Shown here: positions 57,685-64,000 of the stretch, in pieces
How the letters are laid out: every line of letters begins with the position of its first letter
Position numbering within the stretch: the first letter of the stretch is position 1
Source: Cryptomeria japonica
Lineage: Eukaryota; Streptophyta; Pinopsida; Cupressales; Cupressaceae
Assembly (NCBI RefSeq): GCF_030272615.1
Contig: NC_081414.1
Coordinates: 913,515,648 to 913,579,647, forward strand
Direction of reading: 5' to 3'
Length of the DNA: 64,000 nt
Program-made: the position numbers and the translations under genes
The notes under the pieces: generated by a model
What the model saw: the letters and a program-made list of their open reading frames with translations, nothing else
The model's database searches: none
What the model was told of the DNA's origin: nothing

Positions 57685-57952
57685 CTAAGCAATCAAACAA
57701 CTTTTCTCACCAGCATTCAAATGAAAAATATTACCTTCCGTCTTAGTTCCAGATGCAATCCTTATACCCGGGGCATTTAAGATCTTGCCTTTACCATTCT
57801 TGAATTGTAAATAATAACCTTTGCCAACCATCTGTCCAACACTCAAAAGATTATGCTTCAAACCTTCAACATACAAGACATCATCAATATTATGCTTACC
57901 ATCAAAGGATATAGAACCTCTACCATGAATCACATAGGCTTTGTCATCTCCA
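57685..57952 (-). pseudogene. C4 protease C-terminal part
   Basis: Encodes GDDKAYVIHGRGSISFDGKHNIDDVLYVEGLKHNLLSVGQMVGKGYYLQFKNGKGKI, the segment between the protease and pre-integrase domains. The protease active site is missing, cut off at 57952 by the CACTA-like sequence. Confidence 0.82.
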
Positions 57953-58472
57953 CACTACTGGATTTGGCACCAATTTCCGATGAATGTTTGTTGAAATATC
58001 AACAAACTTTTGTCGAATTACCGACAAAACACCCTTACAAAATTCGTCAGAAAAGCGACGAACCATTTTGGTCATTTATTGGTTGTTTTGATTGATATTT
58101 AGTCATTAATTTAGTCATTGATTGTTGTTAATTGGTTATTTATTTGATCATGGTGGTCATTTATTTACTCATTGTAATCATTTATTGTCGTCAATTGGTA
58201 GTATATTTAGTCATTTTTATTCACTGATTTCCGTCCATTGGTAGTATATTTAGTCATTTATATCAAAACAATTAAGTGAATGTTATTTATAAGTTTGGAT
58301 GTCATCTAGATATGAAATGTTGGTTAAATTTGTATTTAATTAAATGGGTACGGTGATATTGTTGCTTAAATACCCACTATTATTAATTTTTGAGGAAAAA
58401 AAAATTGGTTGAATATAAAGTAATTATATCCATATGGATGTTTATATTGTCAAACTCATAGATAAATTATAT

Positions 58473-58573
58473 GTATATACACACACAATAACAAGATCAA
58501 AATGATTTTTTTTTTCTTTTACTTGCAAATAAAAAATAATCATTTTGATCTTGTTATTGTGTGTATATATATT
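58473..58573. repeat. AT-rich inverted repeat
   Basis: Arms ACAATAACAAGATCAAAATG (about 58486-58505) and its inverse CATTTTGATCTTGTTATTGT (about 58541-58560), extending into TATACACACA / TGTGTGTATA on the outside, with a loop of about 30 bases. An (AT)-rich stretch follows to 58630. Confidence 0.85.
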
Positions 58574-58654
58574 ATAATAAATATATTATATATTATAATA
58601 TATATAAATATATATATTATAATATACATAAAAAAATTAAAAAAAATTGGGAGG

Positions 58655-58982
58655 GCATGGGCCTGCAACCCCAAGGGGCCGCAGCACCCACTGTTGTGGG
58701 GGCTACGACCTCCATGGGGTCGCAACACCCACGGTAGTGGGGGTGGCGTGCTCCATGGGTCGCAACACCCATAGTAGTGAGGGTTGCGTCCTCCATGGAT
58801 TGCAACAACCACGACCGTGGGGGTTGCGTGCTCCATGGATTGCAACGCCCATAGTAGTGGGGACTGCGTCCTCCATGGGTCGCAGCAACCACAATCGTGG
58901 GGGCTGCGTCCTCCATGGTGGTCGCAACACCCACAACCATGGGGATTGCAACCTCCATTGGGGCCGCAACACCTCACGGTAG
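58655..58982. repeat. GC-rich minisatellite, unit about 40 bp
   Basis: About eight units of GGGGGYTGCGTSCTCCATGG followed by RTYGCAACRCCCAYNRTNGT. The unit core TGCG..CTCCATGG..CGCA is close to a palindrome. It is much more GC-rich than its surroundings. Frames on both strands are by-products. Confidence 0.88.
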
Positions 58983-59395
58983 GGCCAAAATGGGCGAGGG
59001 GGAGTTCCAAACCCTTATCTCCCAAAAAAATCCACTAAACTAATAAATATTTTAAATAAATATAAAAAAAAATTGATTTTTTGAAAACGCATAAAATGGG
59101 GTTTGAAACCTTGTAAAATTTGCATGGCTGCCACTATTTTTCAATCCACATTTGCGATATCTACAAAATAAAACAAGGAGAAATGTATTAGATCTCTTTA
59201 CGAAAACAAAGATGGGGTTTGGAACCCTTGAGAATGCAAATGGTCGTCATTCCTCCTCTTCTCTCATCCGAATCTGTAAAAAAAACAAGCATAAAATATA
59301 GTTAGATCTGGGGTTATCATGAAACAAGAGAGGAAAAAAATGAAAATCTTGATTAAAAGGAATAAGCAAGCAACAACACATTGGGAGAATCTTCT

Positions 59396-61803
59396 AGATC
59401 TTTCCAACCAACATATCTCTTGTCATAGTAGTCACACTCTAGATCTCATCAATAGCAACTGATAGGGAGATACTCAAGAATTGGCTCAATTTGTGTGTTT
59501 GCAATCAATTTGGCTTGCAAGTTCCCTCAAAGGTAATTGTTTAAGGTTTTGTCACTTGTTTAGGTATTGTTTCTTTTATGTCTTTCCTTCTCTAAGCTTC
59601 ATAACAACCCTGAGATCTTCCTACCATGTCAGTTCTTGTTTTCACTCAAACTTGCTCTCAAGTCTCAAAAAAATGAAACTTAGCTTCTTAGCTCCAAACA
59701 CTAAGATCACTCACCAAGAGTTGCATGAGGTTTAGGACATTTTATAACATCTTTTTAGGCTTAATTAAACTTGGTTTGATGGTCTTTCAATTTGTCTTCT
59801 TACCTGATTTGAGGAAAATCTCAAAATAGGGCTATAAGAAAAGAGCCCTAATTAGCCCTCCAAAACTGCTAAAATGCTTATAACTCCACAAACTACCAAA
59901 ACACCTCATGAAAACTTTGCATTTATGGATACCCTTTATGGAGATATTTCAAATTTGTGCTATGAGGAGGTCTGACAGGACTGTACAACTGTTGTCCTAT
60001 AAATGTGCCTAAAAACAAGGGTTTTCAAGGGTTTTGAGTCTTCAAACTCCTTATCACCATTCCAAACTCTTCTTCAGACCACCAAATATTTTGATAAGGT
60101 TTGTACCATCATTATGAAGCCTTCCAACTTCCTTCCTTGCAAGCATAAAGGCAAACACTTGATGTGCAACCAAGTTTCAAGAGGAAAAGTGCTAAAAAAC
60201 CATTGTATTTCAATACTTTGGCTGCTCAAAATGCATTTCTCAACTAATTATTCATTGGAACACTCTTCTATATGGCTTAAAAGCTCTAATAAAACTTCAT
60301 TCCACCTTGGGAAACCAAAATAAGGTTCACTTGGTGTGGGTTTGTAGAGCAACTTTGTTTTCACCGTGAAAGTTCACTAGTCGGGCTATGGGAGCTCGCC
60401 TAGTTAGCAACAAAAACCACTTTCTTTGCCATTTCCAATGAAAAGACACTTGTATGTAGAAGAAGGATATGTACAGAAACTTGACTCTCGGAGGCCATGG
60501 AGAATGAGCCAAAGAAAATCAAGTTGCTTCCATTATTGAAGCCAAACCCTTACTCAACCGAAAATAGGGCAAAAACAAAATAATTTTGCTACAATGCTAA
60601 AACTCCACACCAGCACACAAACCCAAGTGAGAAAGATTTAACACAACATGAAACAACTTCCCTAATGAAAATAGTACAGCCAAATGCCTAGGAAGTACGG
60701 ACTGCTATACCATTTGGAGCAAAAAAGTGTAAGAAAAATGACAAAATCTTGAGTTTTTGTATTGAAATCTTCTTTTCTTCGAATGACCACCTAATACAAA
60801 GTTGTGTGAGGCTTTAAATAGACACTCACCACCCAAATCATTCCCAAGTATGGACTAATAACCACCTTTGGCCTTTTTTTTATAAATTTTCCAAAAATTG
60901 TCAAAATGTTGCTTGACAACTTTGACAATTTTTAGTACAATGAGCATTTTTTACTTGTGAGCCAAATATACTTAACTCCACCATGTGAAATGGTTTAATA
61001 TAACTTCACAAACATATTTCAATGCCTAACAAGGCTTTATAAGGCGTTTTGACCATTTTTCCACATTTTGCCCATTCCAGGCTTACAAAGCATAAAATAT
61101 CAAAAATAGACCAAAAACTCAACAAACAACAAAACTAAGACACAAAGGACACTTAAAAACACTAAAAACACCCTTTGGACATACAAAATGTCCATTATTC
61201 AATTGAGACCAACATAGGCCATTTCAAACCAAAATTTGATGAAGTGCTCCATGAGCTTCACGAGGTGCTCCTGCACCAGCAACTATCTTATGTTTATAAG
61301 TAGGAGACAAAGATCTCAGCACCTTAGCAAAAATTTCATCTTATTCAAGGGTTCCACTAGCACATTTGATTCCTAGGACAAGGTCATTCACCTTAACCAT
61401 AAAGGTATTTATGTTCTCGTCTTCTCCCATCTTCCACATCTCACATTTCCCTTTCAAACTCTGCAACTTAGCAACTTTCACTTGTTTATCTCCTTCATAC
61501 AGGGTCTCAAGATTCTCCCAAATCTCATGTGCAGTCTGAAGTCCCATTACATTTGTCATTTTTGAATCAGTTAGGGTACTTGGCAATGCTTCCTTTGCTC
61601 TAATGTTATGTTCACCTTCCTTTATCTCATCAGCAGTAACCGGTCCATTCAGAGGAGCAAAATAGGCATTCTTTGTAATCTTCCAGTAGTCTTCTCCAAG
61701 ACATCTCAAGTGCACTTTCATTCAGTTCTTCCATATATCATATTTACTTTCATCAAATCTCAGACTCTCCTTAAAAATAACACCTCCAGTTCCAGTTGCC
61801 ATC
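59396..61803 (-). pseudogene. C4 gag, interrupted by solo LTR L7
   Basis: ATG at 61803: MATGTGGVIFKESLRFDESKYDIWKN, a TGA, then MKVHLRCLGEDYWKITKNAYFAPLNGP and a UBN2-type core (ALPSTLTDSKMTNVMGLQTAHEIWENLETLYEGDKQVKVAKLQSLKGKCEMWKMGEDENINTFMVKVNDLV). It continues VLRSLSPTYKHKIVAIDE to about 61280, is cut by L7, and resumes SVTTMTRDMLVGK at 59454-59400 before homology ends. The zinc knuckle is lost. Confidence 0.82.
59460..61278 (-). mobile_element. L7: gypsy solo LTR in C4 gag
   Basis: Plus-strand ends TGATAGGGAGATACTC and GGTGCTCCTGCACCA, 1819 bp, flanked by GCAAC at 59455-59459 and 61279-61283. The ends match those of the G2 LTR (TGATAGAGAGG...GTGCTCCTGCACCA) but the middle is diverged and about 340 bp shorter, so it is a related family. 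Removing it restores the C4 gag frame (HKIVAIDEI). Confidence 0.88.
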
Positions 61804-61844
61804 TCGGATTCCTCAAGTCGTTAAGCTTCTTCCAGAGGATCTAG

Positions 61845-61858
61845 CTCTGATACCAATT
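61845..61858 (-). other. C4 primer-binding site
   Basis: Minus strand ATTGGTATCAGAGC, the initiator-Met tRNA primer site, touching the 5' LTR. Confidence 0.85.
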
Positions 61859-63162
61859 GTTGGCAACAATAATGAGGAAAAACTAAGAGGGGGTGAATCG
61901 ATTTTCACTATATCTACAAAATTAATCACAAAATAGATTTGATAAACTGCAGCAATAACAAAGATAAGAAAGATGATAACGCAACACACCACCAAGATTT
62001 TGACGTGGAAAACCCGGTTAAGGGAAAAACCATGGTGGAACCTACCCACAATAAGATGATACTCTGCAATAGTATGTGAAAATATTACAATGGGGAATGC
62101 ACATGCATTTAGGCACACTGCTCAAAAGCTAATGACCTGGAAGGCTACAACCCTCAGGGAAGTCTCATTGACTTACAACAAGATTCAGACTACAATCTGG
62201 AAGGAATGAACTGCAATAATAACATCTCCAAATGCCTAATGACAATTTTGGTTAAGCACAATGTTTTCTCTTCAACACCAAACTCTCCTCAATCACAATG
62301 TCGAAGGATGAATCTTTGATCACACATACACCACTCTTTGATAATGCAAACACAACCTTGATACCTAAAATACATGATAATACCACCTATTTATACAATT
62401 CATCAACCTTGACAACAAGGTCGGCTAAACCCTCAACTCAAAATTACAAAATTACATCACACGATACAAAGGTCAACCACCAGACCAATATAATGATTTA
62501 CATAACATAGCATGGACCTAAACCAAATCTCCAAACACGCAACACCACCAAAAATCATGCCAAGATCAACCACAACACGCTACACCACCAAGAAAATCGC
62601 ATAACACGAAGAACAACACTGGTTCAACAAAATCACCAACAACTCGCACAACAATCAATGCGGATCATCAAGACAAATAGGACACGATTAGGAAACACCA
62701 GCAGGCATGTTAGAATCATCAGCAATAGCTGCACCAACACCACTTATCAAATCTTCATCGATCAACATCAGAAACTCAAGAACACTCAAACAACAACAAC
62801 TACCATGAAGAAAAGATAACTTGCGGAGCACCAAATCATGAACCATCTAAAATAAAGATACACAAGACCATCCCAAACAATATCCCAAAAATACAGATCA
62901 ATATCTAATCACACCGAAATATACCGAAGGAAATACTGAACTCTGCAAAGCACTAATCAGATAAACAAACTGTAAAACTAGATCATATGATATGATTGAT
63001 TAAGATTTCCGGATCACCAACACCAAAAAAAAAGAATATAATGATACTAAAGATACTCCATACACCAAACCATAATCACAATGAACCAATTTGCAATCGT
63101 CGGAGCAGGAATATGTTGACATGAATGACAACAACATATCCTAGCAGCAATAATGTCCAACA
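61859..63162 (-). mobile_element. C4 5' LTR
   Basis: 1304 bp, TGTTGGCAACAATAATG to AATGTCCAACA on the plus strand. It matches the 3' LTR apart from substitutions and small gaps. Minus TATAAATAG at 62387-62395. CATAG at 63163-63167 is the TSD. Confidence 0.88.
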
Positions 63163-63167
63163 CATAG

Positions 63168-63454
63168 ATCATAAACATTATATCCAAAATTGCAATCTAT
63201 AACATTCATAAATTGGAGGAATGCAAATCATTCTTCCACTGGGACATTAACTACTCTTTCCTACACATAACTATTGTATCTTGTATATTGAAACTTGTAC
63301 TACACCGTCCTTCTAGAAACATCTCATACATACCCAACATCACTACCAAACCACACAACAACACCAGAACACTCATTTTCGAACCATCCACAACACACAG
63401 TAACGTCAATGGCAACATCAAACAAGTTGACATCAATGACAACACAACTTAACA
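63168..63454 (-). mobile_element. C0 5' LTR, piece 3 of 3
   Basis: From the C4 TSD to ...CACAACTTAACA, whose minus reading TGTTAAGTTGTGTTGTCATTGATGTC is a copia LTR start with the TTGTCATTGATGTCAA motif (63427-63442). The three pieces sum to about 1.6 kb. Confidence 0.6.
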
Positions 63455-63580
63455 ACTCAAGTTTCCAATAGTTCAGGGGTAGTGTTGTCTCCTTTCCACA
63501 AGAAAGCTTGATGGTCTTGCAATGAAGTACAAAAAAATCTAGTGCGTGGATTATCTTCTTGGACATGGAGAGAGAGAGAG

Positions 63581-63658
<78 letters not shown>

Positions 63659-63794
63659 CAAGCTACCCTTTGCCACTAATGTCAAATGGAGAGAGAGAAA
63701 GCCAAAATGCTTGTTTGATAGAACTTGTTTAAGAGGAGTGTTATTCTTAGTGAGAGCATTTTGTTGGTTTTCCATCGATGGAAAAGTGGAAGAT
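63455..63794. repeat. Flank of C0 with an (AG)n microsatellite
   Basis: About 340 bases outside C0. A pure AG run fills about 63583-63656. No gene is seen. It ends in GGAAAAGTGGAAGAT, which may be the polypurine tract of another element. Confidence 0.6.
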
Positions 63795-64000
63795 TGTTAA
63801 GAAAAGTTTGTCATTGATTTCAAAGGCTCTGGTCAATTCTATCATTAATGTCAAGGTATCCAAAGGATTGCAATTACTATCATGTCATATTAAAGCCTTT
63901 AGGTTTCAAAAAGATGGAGTTAGGTATGTATCTTAATATTATCATCATGTTCTATTTTTAGTAGTTCCTTATTTTCTATCACATGTGTTGTTGTTTGGAA
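63795..64000 (+). mobile_element. Possible start of another copia 3' LTR
   Basis: TGTTAAGAAAAGTTTGTCATTGATTTCAAAGG follows a purine-rich tract. The start word, the tract and a near copy of the TTGTCATTGATGNCAA motif at about 20 bases from the start match the 3' LTR starts of C1, C3 and C4. The window ends before a second boundary could be seen. Confidence 0.4.

Larger units (their letters stand above)
57953..59395. mobile_element. CACTA-like DNA transposon fragment
   Basis: The C4 frame stops at 57952 and the next bases are CACTACTGGATTTGGCACC, a CACTA-type terminus. Within 140 bases come short repeats of the CCGA(T/C)(G/A)AA type in both orientations (57977, 58010, 58018, 58044, 58054), as in CACTA sub-termini. 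The matching right end is not visible: C4 gag resumes at about 59400 without a CAGTAGTG. The right terminus and neighbouring C4 sequence appear deleted. No transposase is recognised. The 3' third (59050-59395) is featureless. Confidence 0.5.
32612..63162 (-). mobile_element. C4: Ty1/copia element hosting D1, a CACTA-like fragment and a solo LTR
   Basis: LTRs 32612-33938 and 61859-63162 (1327 and 1304 bp) share most of their sequence; TSD CATAG at 32607-32611 and 63163-63167. The interior, read on the minus strand, is gag, (lost region), pre-integrase, integrase, RT and RNase H. D1 sits inside the RT, and L7 and a CACTA-like fragment inside gag to protease. Several stops make C4 inactive. Confidence 0.9.

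Noticed and set aside
58540-59038. Overlapping 84-161-codon frames on both strands
   Set aside because: They come from the 40-bp GC minisatellite; all frames stay open because the unit lacks stops.

Overview
The window reads as plant nuclear DNA made almost wholly of transposable elements. Evidence: Ty1/copia and Ty3/gypsy polyproteins of plant type, initiator-Met tRNA primer sites (TGGTATCAGAGC), chromovirus integrase, GT-AG introns, AT-rich composition, and old retroelements full of C-to-T stop codons. The density and age of the elements suggest a large-genome plant. A gymnosperm is my guess; nothing here proves it. I find no ordinary host gene and no structural RNA gene.

The layers separate by target-site duplications (TSDs). 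Names are mine. Base layer: C0, a minus-strand copia element (gag remnant 6857-7893, LTR starting at 7952). Its LTR is cut into three pieces: 7952-8968, 32320-32611 and 63168-63454. Insertions into C0: C1 (plus copia, 2069-6856), itself cut by gypsy element G1 (LTR 638-2068, leader 1-613); G2 (minus chromovirus, 8969-32314, two 2155-bp LTRs); and C4 (minus copia, 32612-63162, TSD CATAG). Inside G2 sit C3 (minus copia, 8984-16739, TSD GTTGG) and N2 (plus non-autonomous element, 20502-27107). Inside C4 sit D1 (DNA transposon, 35676-56433, TSD TTAG), a CACTA-like fragment (57953-about 59395) and a solo LTR L7 (59460-61278, TSD GCAAC). Inside D1 sit N5 (plus gag-only LTR element, 37271-45045, TSD CATGT) and a solo LTR L6 (51043-52102, TSD CTTTA).

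The most interesting object is D1. After its guests are removed it is a transposon of about 11.9 kb with 26-bp perfect terminal inverted repeats, sub-terminal hairpins and AACCCGTACGGGTT palindromes at both ends. It carries two convergent spliced genes. One (minus, 53926-49781) encodes a DDE-type transposase of about 950 residues that I cannot place in a named superfamily. The other (plus, 36062-46706) has about 11 exons and no recognisable function. Reading frames of both genes run straight across the two later insertions, which confirms the boundaries. Both are now pseudogenes.

Two further unusual elements are N2, a copia-like LTR element with no pol but with a coiled-coil, four-zinc-knuckle protein plus a decayed ORF of about 1070 codons, and N5, a gypsy-like element with one gag/protease-like ORF of 1138 codons and no reverse transcriptase. 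All copia-type elements here share repeated polypurine tracts and a TTGTCATTGATGNCAA motif around the 3' LTR junction.
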